Below are positions 1 to 6,847 of a stretch of DNA of 15,274 nucleotides, one piece after another; position 1 is the stretch's first letter; each line of letters opens with the position of its first letter. The translations under genes and the position numbers were made by a program. This DNA comes from JAKPUX01 sp035353815. GTDB lineage: Bacteria > Zhuqueibacterota > Zhuqueibacteria > Residuimicrobiales > Residuimicrobiaceae. The stretch lies in the NCBI GenBank assembly GCA_035353815.1, contig DAOQAG010000077.1:1-15274 (forward strand), written 5' to 3'. The notes under the pieces were generated by a model. It did not search any database. It saw only the letters and a list, made by a program, of their open reading frames with translations, and was not told where the DNA came from.

Positions 1-603
1 GAGATTGCCAACAGTATCACCCATGGACTGGGGGCGCTTCTCGCCATAGCCGCCCTGGTCCTGCTGGTGGTCCGGGCGGCGCAGAAGGGTACCACCTGGC
101 ACGTGGTCAGCTTTGCGGTGTTCGGCACCACGCTGATCCTGCTCTATCTCTTCTCCACCCTCTATCACTCCATCACGCATCGCACCACCAAGCGCGTCTT
201 TGCCCGGATGGATCATGGCGCGATTTTTCTGCTGATTGCCGGCACCTATACTCCGATCATGCTCACCGTCCTGCGCGGACCCTGGGGATGGACTTTTTTC
301 GGGATCATCTGGGGCATGGCGCTGCTCGGTGTGGTCATCCGCTCGATCTATCTGACCCGGTTTCGTGTGCTCTCCACGGTGATGTACGCCGTGATGGGAT
401 GGTCCTTCCTGATCGCGTACCAGGAGATCATCACCCGGGTTCCCCCGCTCAGCCTGCGCTTTTTGTTGTGGGGCGGCATCGCTTACACCATCGGCATCCT
501 CTTCTATATCTGGAAAAAGCAGCCGTATGCCCATTCCATCTGGCATCTCTTTGTGATTGCCGGAAGCGTCCTCCATTTTTTCGCCATCTATTATCTCCTG
601 TAA
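1..603 (+). CDS. Hemolysin III / PAQR-family membrane protein, 5' partial
   Basis: The reading frame is open from base 1 and ends at TAA 601-603, giving 200 residues; the true start lies before the window and probably only a short N-terminal piece is missing. Seen: an N-terminal E-x-x-N-x-x-T-H-G motif at residues 1-9, then about seven hydrophobic segments, STLYHS near residue 50, MDHGAIFLLIAGTYTP, a GG-x-x-YT-x-G-x-x-FY segment, and HSIWHLFVIAG-x-x-x-H near the C-terminus. These are the conserved Ser/Asp/His positions of the hemolysin III (TrhA/YqfA) branch of the PAQR superfamily, integral membrane proteins thought to bind a metal through the conserved His and Asp. The family name comes from Bacillus cereus hemolysin III; in most bacteria the role is unclear and linked to membrane homeostasis, so a toxin role should not be assumed. 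It is transcribed towards sucD and separated from it by a hairpin and a terminator. Confidence 0.93.
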   Translation, partial: EIANSITHGLGALLAIAALVLLVVRAAQKGTTWHVVSFAVFGTTLILLYLFSTLYHSITHRTTKRVFARMDHGAIFLLIAGTYTPIMLTVLRGPWGWTFFGIIWGMALLGVVIRSIYLTRFRVLSTVMYAVMGWSFLIAYQEIITRVPPLSLRFLLWGGIAYTIGILFYIWKKQPYAHSIWHLFVIAGSVLHFFAIYYLL

Positions 604-607
604 ACAC

Positions 608-642
608 CAAGGGCCCGATCCCTAATGGGATACAGGCCCTTG
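608..642 (+). other. Stem-loop directly after the hemolysin III stop codon
   Basis: CAAGGGCC at 608-615 pairs perfectly with GGCCCTTG at 635-642. Inside, ATCCC (618-622) pairs with GGGAT (627-631) around a TAAT loop. No T-run follows, so it is not an intrinsic terminator by itself; the real terminator comes 43 bases later. It may stabilise the 3' end of the upstream mRNA or be the first stem of a small RNA. The structure is seen in the sequence; the role is unknown. Confidence 0.6.
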
Positions 643-659
643 ATGCAAGGAGGGTGAAG

Positions 660-683
660 ATGGAAAGGTTGAACTGTCATTAA
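660..683 (+). CDS. Candidate 7-codon mini-ORF with a strong ribosome-binding site
   Basis: An unusually good Shine-Dalgarno, AAGGAGGGTGAAG (647-659), stands immediately before ATG 660. The frame reads MERLNCH and stops at TAA 681-683, and an intrinsic terminator starts two bases later. A Cys-His ending just before a terminator resembles a regulatory leader peptide, but no plus-strand gene follows; sucD is convergent. It could be a translated mini-peptide, part of a small RNA, or chance. No homology can be claimed for seven residues. Confidence 0.25.
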   Translation: MERLNCH

Positions 684-684
684 T

Positions 685-723
685 AAAACGGCCGAACCCC
701 TTGCCGGGTTCCCGTTTTTTTTT
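685..723. terminator. Intrinsic terminator between convergent hemolysin III gene and sucD
   Basis: AAAACGG (685-691) pairs with CCGTTTT (712-718), and GAACCC (694-699) with GGGTTC (706-711), with a two-base bulge CC at 692-693 and a CCTTGC-type loop. Nine T residues (715-723) follow on the plus strand. On the minus strand the same stem is followed by TTTT-A-TT, so it can also end the sucCD transcript. Confidence 0.85.
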
Positions 724-726
724 GCC

Positions 727-1620
727 TCACTCCTCCATGCGCTTGCGCGCGTCGAGGATTTTTTTGACCATGCGGCCGATATCGGCTGGGCTGGTGCAGA
801 CGGCGACGCCGGCCGCTTCGAGGGCGGCCATTTTTTCCGCGGCTGTGCCCTTGCCACCGGCAATGATCGCTCCGGCGTGGCCCATGCGCCGACCCGGGGG
901 CGCAGTTTGTCCGGAGATGAAGCTGACCACCGGCTTGGTCATTTTTTCCTCGATGAAGCGGGCGGCCTCCTCCTCAGCGGTACCCCCGATCTCTCCGATC
1001 ATCACCACCGCTTCGGTTTTTTTATCGTCTTCGAACAACTCCAGAGCGTCGACAAAGGTCGTGCCGATGATCGGATCGCCGCCGATGCCGATGCAGGTGG
1101 ACTGGCCCAATCCGAGGCCAGTGAGCTGGCCGACCGCTTCATAGGTGAGGGTACCGCTGCGCGAGATCACGCCCACCTTGCCGGGCTTGTGGATGAATCC
1201 GGGCATGATGCCGAGTTTGCAGCCGCCCGGGGTGATGATGCCCGGGCAATTGGGGCCGATCATGCGGGTCCGCCTCGGGCCGAGATATTGCGTCACCCGC
1301 AGCATGTCGGTCACCGGGATGCCCTCGGTAATGCAGACCACCAGGGCGACCCCGGCATCGGCAGCCTCCATCACGGCGTCGGCCGCAAAGGGGGCCGGAA
1401 CGAAAACGATCGCGGCATCGGCCTTTTGCTCCGCCACCGCCGCAGCCACGGTGTCGTAAATGGGCACCTTTTCGTCGAAGAGCTGGCCGCCCTTGCCCGG
1501 GGTCACGCCGGCGACCACCTGCGTGCCGTATTCGATCATTTGCCGCGCATGAAACGAGCCTTCACCGCCGGTAATGCCCTGTACGACCACACGCGTTTTC
1601 CTGTCTACGAGTATACTCAT
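727..1620 (-). CDS. sucD: Succinyl-CoA synthetase (ADP/GDP-forming), alpha subunit
   Basis: The 297-residue protein has the full length of the SucD family. Together with SucC it interconverts succinyl-CoA + ADP (or GDP) + phosphate and succinate + ATP (GTP) + CoA, the substrate-level phosphorylation step of the TCA cycle, in the cytoplasm. Seen: the CoA-binding Rossmann-like start with GITGGEGSFH (residues 15-24), MIGPNCPGIITPG (120-132), GVISRSGTLTYE, and GRRMGHAGAI, whose His248 is the residue phosphorylated during catalysis. The ATG at 1620 is preceded by AAGGGAG with normal spacing. The start lies 18 nt after the sucC stop, so the two form an operon sucC-sucD, the usual order. The stop sits next to the bidirectional terminator at 685-723. 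Nothing is unusual in the sequence. Confidence 0.98.
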   Translation of the reverse strand: MSILVDRKTRVVVQGITGGEGSFHARQMIEYGTQVVAGVTPGKGGQLFDEKVPIYDTVAAAVAEQKADAAIVFVPAPFAADAVMEAADAGVALVVCITEGIPVTDMLRVTQYLGPRRTRMIGPNCPGIITPGGCKLGIMPGFIHKPGKVGVISRSGTLTYEAVGQLTGLGLGQSTCIGIGGDPIIGTTFVDALELFEDDKKTEAVVMIGEIGGTAEEEAARFIEEKMTKPVVSFISGQTAPPGRRMGHAGAIIAGGKGTAAEKMAALEAAGVAVCTSPADIGRMVKKILDARKRMEE

Positions 1621-1638
1621 GGGGACTCCCTTTTCCGG

Positions 1639-2805
1639 TTAGGCGCTATGGAGAGCGGCGACGACAAGCCGGGCGGCCTCCGCCAGGTCCTTGGCCACGC
1701 CAAAATTCATGCCCGACTCCTCGAGCAGCACCGCGGCCTCTTCCGCATTGGTGCCGGCGAGGCGGACGACCACCGGGATGCGGATGCCGCCCTTTTTCAC
1801 CGCTTCGATGACGCCGCGGGCGACGCGGTCGCAGCGGACAATCCCGCCGAAAATATTGATCAGCACGGCCTGGACATGCTTGTCCGAGAGGATGATGCGG
1901 AAGCCGTTCTCGACGGTCTCGGCGGAAGCCCCGCCGCCGACGTCGAGAAAATTGGCCGGCTCGGCCCCCGCCAGCTTGATGATATCCATGGTCGCCATCG
2001 CCAGTCCCGCGCCGTTGACCATGCATCCGACGTTGCCATCGAGCTTGATGTAATTGAGGTTCGATTTGGAGGCCTCGACCTCGAGGGGCTCTTCTTCGTC
2101 GGTATCGCGCATCCCCTGGATCTCGGGATGGCGGAAAAGGGCGTTGTCGTCGATGTTGAACTTGACGTCCAGGGCTAAAAGCTTTTGGTCCGGCGTGACC
2201 ACCAGGGGATTGATTTCGAGCAGGGTGGCATCGCAGGCGATATAGGCCTTGTAGAGGTCGAGGAAAAGCTGGACCGCGGGACGGAACAGCGGGCCGGTCA
2301 GATCGAGGGCAAAGGCGAGACGGCGGGCCTGGAAGGCCTGCAAGCCGGCGGCGCGATCGATGTACTCCTTGATGATCTGCTCCGGATGCTCCTCAGCCAC
2401 CTTTTCGATCTCGACGCCGCCGGCCTGACTGACCATGAAGACCAGCTCGCGCCGCGAACGGTCGAGGACGATACCGGCGTAGAGTTCGCGGGCGATGTCT
2501 GCGGCTTCGGTGACGAGGATGCGGCGGACGATCTTGCCCTCGGCGCTGGTTTGCGGCGTCACCAGTTTCATGCCGAACATCTTGCCGGCCAGCTCTTCGG
2601 CCTCGACAGCCGAATCAGCCACCTTGATGCCGCCGGCCTTGCCCCGGCCACCGGCATGCACCTGGGCCTTGAGTACGACCCGGGGCAGCTCCATCTTTTC
2701 GACCAGCCGGCGCACCTCGCGCGGCTTGTACGCAACAGCGCCCTTTTGCACCGGCACGCCGTGCCGTGCAAGCAGTTCCTTGGCCTGATATTCGTGGATC
2801 TTCAT
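1639..2805 (-). CDS. sucC: Succinyl-CoA synthetase, beta subunit
   Basis: The start chosen is the ATG at 2805, giving MKIHEYQAKELL, the canonical SucC N-terminus; it is preceded by GGAGG. A longer in-frame start at 2859 adds 18 residues with no family likeness. The resulting 388 residues match the usual length. Seen: an N-terminal ATP-grasp domain with the nucleotide-binding stretch K46-AQVHAGGRGKAGG-59, the metal/nucleotide region with LEINPLVV, and a C-terminal ligase-CoA domain with NFLDVGGGA and GGIVRCD (320-326). SucC binds the nucleotide and succinate and works as a heteromer with SucD, encoded 18 nt downstream. Whether ADP or GDP is preferred cannot be read off with confidence. Confidence 0.98.
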   Translation of the reverse strand: MKIHEYQAKELLARHGVPVQKGAVAYKPREVRRLVEKMELPRVVLKAQVHAGGRGKAGGIKVADSAVEAEELAGKMFGMKLVTPQTSAEGKIVRRILVTEAADIARELYAGIVLDRSRRELVFMVSQAGGVEIEKVAEEHPEQIIKEYIDRAAGLQAFQARRLAFALDLTGPLFRPAVQLFLDLYKAYIACDATLLEINPLVVTPDQKLLALDVKFNIDDNALFRHPEIQGMRDTDEEEPLEVEASKSNLNYIKLDGNVGCMVNGAGLAMATMDIIKLAGAEPANFLDVGGGASAETVENGFRIILSDKHVQAVLINIFGGIVRCDRVARGVIEAVKKGGIRIPVVVRLAGTNAEEAAVLLEESGMNFGVAKDLAEAARLVVAALHSA

Positions 2806-2857
2806 CGAACCTCCGGTCAGCGTGAAGAGAGACAATCCAGAATCCATACGCGCGGAC

Positions 2858-2885
2858 AATTTACTAATCTGCGGGATAGAAGCAA
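2858..2885 (-). promoter_or_regulatory. Candidate sigma-70-like promoter for sucCD
   Basis: On the minus strand TTGCTT (2880-2885) lies 16 bases before TAAATT (2858-2863), about 50 bases upstream of the sucC start, in a locally AT-rich stretch. The match is partial and purely by pattern. Confidence 0.35.
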
Positions 2886-2900
2886 AGAAAATAATGGGCT

Positions 2901-3160
2901 AAAATGGCCGCAGGCGGGCGTTATCCAGGTGTGCCGAGGCGGCTGGGGTGGGGACGAGAGCGGGAAAATGGCCGCAGGCGGGCGTTATCCAGGTGCGCCG
3001 AGGCGGCNNNNNNNNNNNNNNNNNNNNNNNNNNNNNNNNNNNNNNNNNNNNNNNNNNNNNNNNNNNNNNNNNNNNNNNNNNNNNNNNNNNNNNNNNNNNN
3101 NNNNNNNGGCGGGCGTTATCCAGGTGCGCCGAGGCGGCCGGGATGGGGGCGAGAGCGGGG
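2901..3160. repeat. 64-bp GC-rich tandem repeat interrupted by assembly gap
   Basis: A unit beginning AAAATGGCCGCAGGCGGGCG starts at 2901 and again at 2965, a period of 64 bp. A third, partial copy resumes at 3108 after the gap and runs to about 3160. Each unit holds an imperfect palindrome of about 37 bp: GCCGC (2907-2911) against GCGGC (2939-2943), with GGCG against CGCC inside in copy 2. Since 64 is not a multiple of three and the frames are low-complexity Arg/Gly/Pro, it is not coding. It resembles intergenic REP-like palindromic arrays. The real copy number is hidden by the gap. The 450 bases between sucC and the transporter hold only this array, the gap and promoters. Confidence 0.85.
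3008..3107. other. Assembly gap of 100 N
   Basis: Exactly 100 unknown bases lie inside the 64-bp repeat array. The round number suggests a scaffolding placeholder rather than a measured length. The repeat on both sides is the likely cause of the break. Confidence 0.98.
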
Positions 3161-3181
3161 CAGCGCGCGCCGAAAAATCCC

Positions 3182-3212
3182 TTGTTTCGCAGCCAAATTT
3201 TTCCTATATAAT
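3182..3212 (+). promoter_or_regulatory. Candidate promoter of the AI-2E-type transporter gene
   Basis: TATAAT at 3207-3212 is a perfect -10 hexamer. TTGTTT at 3182-3187 is a fair -35, with a rather long 19-base spacer. It lies about 45 bases before the ATG at 3256, in an AT-rich patch just after the GC-rich repeats. Confidence 0.5.
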
Positions 3213-3255
3213 GCCACGACAATGCAGGGGAACCCACATACCCGGGAGAAACGAT

Positions 3256-4410
3256 ATGGAACATGACCTAGAGAAACCGCAGGAGGCCGGTCGTCACCAG
3301 AACCGGCCCGGTTTCGCCCACGCCGGACGCATGGATTTCAACCAGTACTTTCTGCTCTTTTCCCTCCTGGCCGTGCTGGTGCTCTTTTTCCTGATGATCA
3401 AAAGCTTTATGGTGCCGATCATCGTCGCGGCCGTCTTCGCCACTCTCTTCCACTCCATGTACCTGCGGCTGGTGCGCTGGACACGGGGCCGCAAGGGGAT
3501 CGCGGCGATCCTGGCGTGCCTCATCCTCCTCCTGGTCCTGCTCATCCCCCTCTATGTGCTCTTTAACGTCATCATCAACCAGGCGAGCTCGCTCTATGAC
3601 TCGATCGGGCCGGCCATCGAGGAGTTCTTTACCAGCGGCACGTTCACGCCCGAGGCGCTGACCCGCCATCCACTGGCGGTCAAGCTCAAGCTCGATCAAA
3701 TCGACTGGCAGGCGACCATCAAGGAGGGGATCACAACCATCTCCGCCTATGCGGGCAAGGCGATCAATGCAACCTCGCGCAGCACCTTCGCCTTTCTCAC
3801 CAATCTTCTTATGATCTTTTTCACCATGTTTTATTTCTTCCGGGACGGCGAGGGGATCGTCCAGCAGATCATGGCCTTCCTGCCCCTGGAGGAGGAGTAC
3901 AAGCGTCAGATCATTACGCGTTTCGATGCGACCTCGCGCGCGACGATCAAGGGCAGCGTCATTCTCGGAGCCATTCAGGGCATCCTCGGCGGAATAACCC
4001 TGTGGATCTTTGGCTTCAATGCTGCTGTAATGTGGGGGATGGTGATGGTGATCCTCTCCCTCCTGCCGATGGTCGGCGCCTACCTCATCCTCATCCCCGC
4101 GGCGATCTATGATATCGCCATGGGGAACACCGGCAGCGGCATTGCCATCATTGTCATCAGCGTCGTGGTGATCTCCAACGTCGATAACCTGCTGCGCCCG
4201 CGCCTGGTCGGCCGCGATGTCGGCATGCATGACCTGATGGTCTTCTTCTCCACGCTCGGCGGCATCGGTTTCTTCGGCGCCCTCGGTTTCATCATCGGGC
4301 CGGTGGTCGCCTCCCTGCTCATTACCCTGCTGGATATTTACAGCGCCGAATTCAAGCGCCTGATCAAGCGCCAGAAAGCCGAGGACGCTGCCGCCGTCCC
4401 GCAGCCGTGA
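3256..4410 (+). CDS. AI-2E / PerM-family membrane transporter (DUF20-type)
   Basis: The ATG at 3256 follows GGGAGAA at a normal distance and a promoter-like sequence. The frame is open much further upstream through the repeats and gap, but that part reads as the antisense of sucC. The protein has 384 residues. Seen: a polar N-terminus (1-28), paired hydrophobic segments at about 31-66 and 81-108, a soluble stretch (about 110-175), then several membrane segments from 178 to 362. The family hallmark is D-N-x-x-R-P at 310-315 (DNLLRPRLVG). Members are putative exporters named after E. coli TqsA (autoinducer-2) and PerM; some relatives act as Na+/H+ antiporters, so the substrate here is open. No quorum-sensing gene is nearby. 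The last codons lie in a 74-bp direct duplication, so the exact C-terminus (AAAVPQP) may have been shaped by the repeat. Confidence 0.9.
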   Translation: MEHDLEKPQEAGRHQNRPGFAHAGRMDFNQYFLLFSLLAVLVLFFLMIKSFMVPIIVAAVFATLFHSMYLRLVRWTRGRKGIAAILACLILLLVLLIPLYVLFNVIINQASSLYDSIGPAIEEFFTSGTFTPEALTRHPLAVKLKLDQIDWQATIKEGITTISAYAGKAINATSRSTFAFLTNLLMIFFTMFYFFRDGEGIVQQIMAFLPLEEEYKRQIITRFDATSRATIKGSVILGAIQGILGGITLWIFGFNAAVMWGMVMVILSLLPMVGAYLILIPAAIYDIAMGNTGSGIAIIVISVVVISNVDNLLRPRLVGRDVGMHDLMVFFSTLGGIGFFGALGFIIGPVVASLLITLLDIYSAEFKRLIKRQKAEDAAAVPQP

Positions 4411-4526
4411 GGCCGGGCGTACGCCGCCAAGGTGAATCCGGCGGAGGCGCCGAAGCGGGCATCTGCGCCGTCCCGCAGCCGTGAGGCCGGGCAGCCGCTG
4501 CAGGAGTGAATCCGGCGGAGGCGCCG
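4393..4526. repeat. 74-bp offset direct duplication overlapping the transporter stop codon
   Basis: Two blocks recur at an offset of exactly 74 bp. A 26-bp block starting GCCGTCCCGCAGCCGTGAGG lies at 4393-4418 and 4467-4492. A 21-bp block, GTGAATCCGGCGG followed by AGGCGCCG, lies at 4432-4452 and 4506-4526. The sequence between the blocks has diverged. The second block contains a palindrome, CCGGCG-GAGG-CGCCGG (4512-4527). The first copy includes the transporter's last codons and TGA. It looks like a GC-rich intergenic repeat that has extended into the gene end. The 220 bases between the transporter and the next gene hold only this and the terminator. Confidence 0.85.
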
Positions 4527-4574
4527 GGCGAAGGCCTCCACCCTCTGGCGTTATCCACTCCGGCAGACCCTAAA

Positions 4575-4613
4575 AAAAAACGCCGTCTTCCTGCAAAGGA
4601 GACGGCGTTTTTT
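4575..4613. terminator. Bidirectional intrinsic terminator between convergent genes
   Basis: AAAAAACGCCGTCT (4575-4588) is perfectly complementary to AGACGGCGTTTTTT (4600-4613). This gives a strong stem with a short loop and T-runs on both strands. It serves the transporter gene on the plus strand and the sorting-domain protein gene, whose stop is at 4631, on the minus strand. Confidence 0.93.
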
Positions 4614-4630
4614 ATGGTCCTGGACGATGC

Positions 4631-6562
4631 TTATTGCATCTTGATCATTTTGCGGGTCAGAATTTCCTGGCCCATTTGCAGGCGGTAGAGATAGGCGCCG
4701 GAGACGACGTTCTGGCCGCGATCATCCCGGCCGTCCCAATGGAGATAATGGGTGCCGGGCTCGAGCTGCTGGTCCACCAGGGTGGCGATCCGCTGTCCGA
4801 GCAGATTGTAGATCGTCAGGCTGACGCGCTGCTGAGCGCCGGAGGGGATCTTGAAGGCGATATCCGTCCCGGGATTGAAGGGATTGGGATAATTCTGGCC
4901 CAGCTCGAGATTCTCCGGGAGCTGAATCTCCACCGTCACCTCCGAGGAGAGGGTGGCGCGCCCATCGAGGTCGATCTGTTTGATACGGTAATAATTGGTT
5001 CCGGTACCGGGCCGGGCGTCGGTGAACTCGTAGCCATGGGCGGTCTGGCTGGTTCCCTGGCCCTTGAGGAAGCCGATCTTTTTCCACTGGGCATCGGCGG
5101 CATTCCTGCGCTCGACGTCAAATCCATAGTTGTTCGACTCGGTGACGGTCGTCCACTCCAGCCGGACAGCGCCTTTGACGAGGCTGGCCTTGAGCGCCGT
5201 CATCTCGACCGGAATGACGGTATTGGTGCGCGGCATGACCACCACTTTCAGCGGCGAACGGGTGTACACCGCAAGCGAATCCCCCCAGGCCGCAGTATGG
5301 TAGGCCGGCAGATAATAAAAGGTGGCTGAGAGGTTCTGATCAGAAATATCGATCGATTGCGTCAAGGCGGAAAGCTGCACGCCGCTGTCGGCGTAGGCGA
5401 GGGTATCGCCGGTATCGCCGATGCCGTCGCGGGTTACGCCATGACTCTTGTTGGAATCATCCACATAATAGAGCGAAAGCTGCGTGCCCGGGACGGAATC
5501 CAGATCAAATACCGTGGCCGCCGAACCAAAGTCCCCCTGAACCATGTACCAGTTTACGCCGGGCACTTCAAAGGTTTTGTCCGCGAAGGCATCCGGAACG
5601 CCGTCGACGAGGATATCGGCCCCTTTGGACCAGTGAAAAAGGGAACCGGACACAGAGGGCAGATAGTCCACCGTCTGGCGCATTTCGGTCATGCCGAGGT
5701 AGCCGGGAAGGCTCTCCTTGACCATGTCGATCTTGTAGGACCAGGGATAGAACATTGACTCGAGTTCGAGGGTGATGCCGATATCGATCCCCTGCCAGAT
5801 CAGCTCATAGACGCGGCGGTGCAGAACGCGCACCGGGCCCTTGCGCACCAGCAGGCTGGTATCGCGTAAGGCGCTTTGCTCGCTTTCGATATAGGAGGGC
5901 AGCCCGAAGCCGGGTCCAATGCTCCCCTTGAAGCGGATCTTCCAGCGGTCCAGGATATCGGGGCCGTTGCTCTCCCCGGACCTGAGGCTGAGATAATCGG
6001 GAATGGCATCGCCGTTCTGGCCATAAATGTAGGAATCCGCCCGGACCGTATCCGATCTGCCGACGGCGCCCTTTTTATACGCCATATAGGGGGTAAAAGC
6101 GGGCGTCAGTACGGCGGAGCGATAGACATAGGCATAGGCCTTGCGGGCGGGCACGACACTGGTGTCCCAGGCCGCGATCTGGTAGCGCTGAAAGAGCGTA
6201 GAGTTGATATCCGCGATCCAGCGGTTATCGGCGACGCTGTCGCCCATGTCGGCCGCCATGAAACAGAGTTCGTCGCTGGTATCAATTACAGCGTTATGCA
6301 GCGCAAAATAACTGTCGAGCCCGATGCTGTCCTTGTCCACCTGATCGATCTGGAAGGGGATCGGCTTCCAGGCCCCCTCCTTGAAGGCGTAGACAAAAAC
6401 ATCCCCGGTATCGGCGCCGAGGAAGGCGCTCATCCGGTCTCCCCGGACCACGACGGGGTCATACGGCCGATGCAGATCGGCGCCCATGAGGAGCGCCGGA
6501 ATCCCCATGGCCAAAAGAAGTACCAAAAGGCGGAGATGCTGATTCTGTAGCCGAAGGCTCAT
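4631..6562 (-). CDS. Secreted protein with C-terminal FlgD-like / type IX-style sorting domain
   Basis: The start chosen is the ATG at 6562 (MSLRLQNQHLRL), because GGAGGG lies about 8 bases upstream; starts at 6577 and 6601 would precede this site. It gives 643 residues. Seen: a signal peptide with a hydrophobic core at about 10-27 and likely cleavage near ALLMGA. Residues 28-453 form a beta-rich, Asp/Tyr/Ser-rich region I do not recognise. Residues 454-548 look like a fibronectin-type/immunoglobulin-like module (VRLEWTTVTESNNYGFDVER ending in YYRIKQIDLDG). Residues 549-643 are a FlgD-like Ig / Por-type C-terminal domain: NYPNPFNPGT, TIYNLLGQRI, WDGRDDRGQNVVSGAYLYRL. By family knowledge such tails direct export to the cell surface through a type IX-like route. 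The substrate or role of the large N-terminal region is unknown. It is monocistronic, ending at the bidirectional terminator. Confidence 0.9.
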   Translation of the reverse strand: MSLRLQNQHLRLLVLLLAMGIPALLMGADLHRPYDPVVVRGDRMSAFLGADTGDVFVYAFKEGAWKPIPFQIDQVDKDSIGLDSYFALHNAVIDTSDELCFMAADMGDSVADNRWIADINSTLFQRYQIAAWDTSVVPARKAYAYVYRSAVLTPAFTPYMAYKKGAVGRSDTVRADSYIYGQNGDAIPDYLSLRSGESNGPDILDRWKIRFKGSIGPGFGLPSYIESEQSALRDTSLLVRKGPVRVLHRRVYELIWQGIDIGITLELESMFYPWSYKIDMVKESLPGYLGMTEMRQTVDYLPSVSGSLFHWSKGADILVDGVPDAFADKTFEVPGVNWYMVQGDFGSAATVFDLDSVPGTQLSLYYVDDSNKSHGVTRDGIGDTGDTLAYADSGVQLSALTQSIDISDQNLSATFYYLPAYHTAAWGDSLAVYTRSPLKVVVMPRTNTVIPVEMTALKASLVKGAVRLEWTTVTESNNYGFDVERRNAADAQWKKIGFLKGQGTSQTAHGYEFTDARPGTGTNYYRIKQIDLDGRATLSSEVTVEIQLPENLELGQNYPNPFNPGTDIAFKIPSGAQQRVSLTIYNLLGQRIATLVDQQLEPGTHYLHWDGRDDRGQNVVSGAYLYRLQMGQEILTRKMIKMQ

Positions 6563-6847
6563 CAAGTTGCCCTCCATTTTATGCAAAAAACCTGCTTGCA
6601 TGAATCATGCCATGGACGACGGCTGCTGCGGGATACTCTTCTAATTCTAATACTGATTTATTTGAAGTTAAAACAGTTTTACCGGCGATTTCATTCCAGC
6701 GCCGGGGAGATGCGCCGGCGGCGGTATCAATGTGAGGCAAACCGGCCGGGATGATTCGTTTTGATACAAAGCCCGGAGGGTGTGCTGCGAGCGCCAGAAA
6801 CCCCGCAAGGAAGTGCGGCGATACAAGGGCGCTTGCTGCACCCAAGT
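6563..6847. other. Intergenic stretch between aroQ and the sorting-domain gene
   Basis: The 285 bases hold no convincing gene. The part at about 6640-6690 is clearly AT-richer than its surroundings and may contain the promoter of the downstream minus-strand gene; on that strand TATTAG/TAGAAT-like hexamers occur but no good -35. After aroQ a short CCGCA/TGCGG stem is followed by GGTTTC, too weak to call a terminator. The end of the aro operon is therefore not clearly marked. Confidence 0.5.
6598..6610. promoter_or_regulatory. 13-bp perfect palindrome upstream of the sorting-domain gene
   Basis: GCATGA-A-TCATGC is a perfect inverted repeat around one central base, 36 bases before the start at 6562. 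Its size and place would suit an operator, but no regulator gene is adjacent and a single 13-bp palindrome can arise by chance. Confidence 0.25.

Noticed and set aside
877..2178. 433-codon plus-strand frame opposite sucD/sucC
   Set aside because: It is an antisense shadow of two clear enzymes, with His/Asp/Gly-rich composition typical of reverse-frame reading.
2901..3160. CRISPR array in the 64-bp repeats
   Set aside because: The copies are contiguous tandem units with no unique spacers, and no cas gene is nearby.
2185..3255. Long N-terminal extension of the transporter frame (plus strand)
   Set aside because: The frame is antisense to sucC and then passes through the repeat array and the N gap. 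The promoter, ribosome-binding site and family length all support the start at 3256.
3268..4230. 320-codon minus-strand frame rich in Asp, His, Glu and Gln
   Set aside because: It is antisense to the hydrophobic transporter; reverse reading of Leu/Val/Ile codons yields this composition.
6579..6845. 88-codon minus-strand frame between aroQ and the sorting-domain gene
   Set aside because: No Shine-Dalgarno, no family likeness, overlaps the promoter region of the next gene, and covers an AT-rich stretch typical of non-coding DNA.
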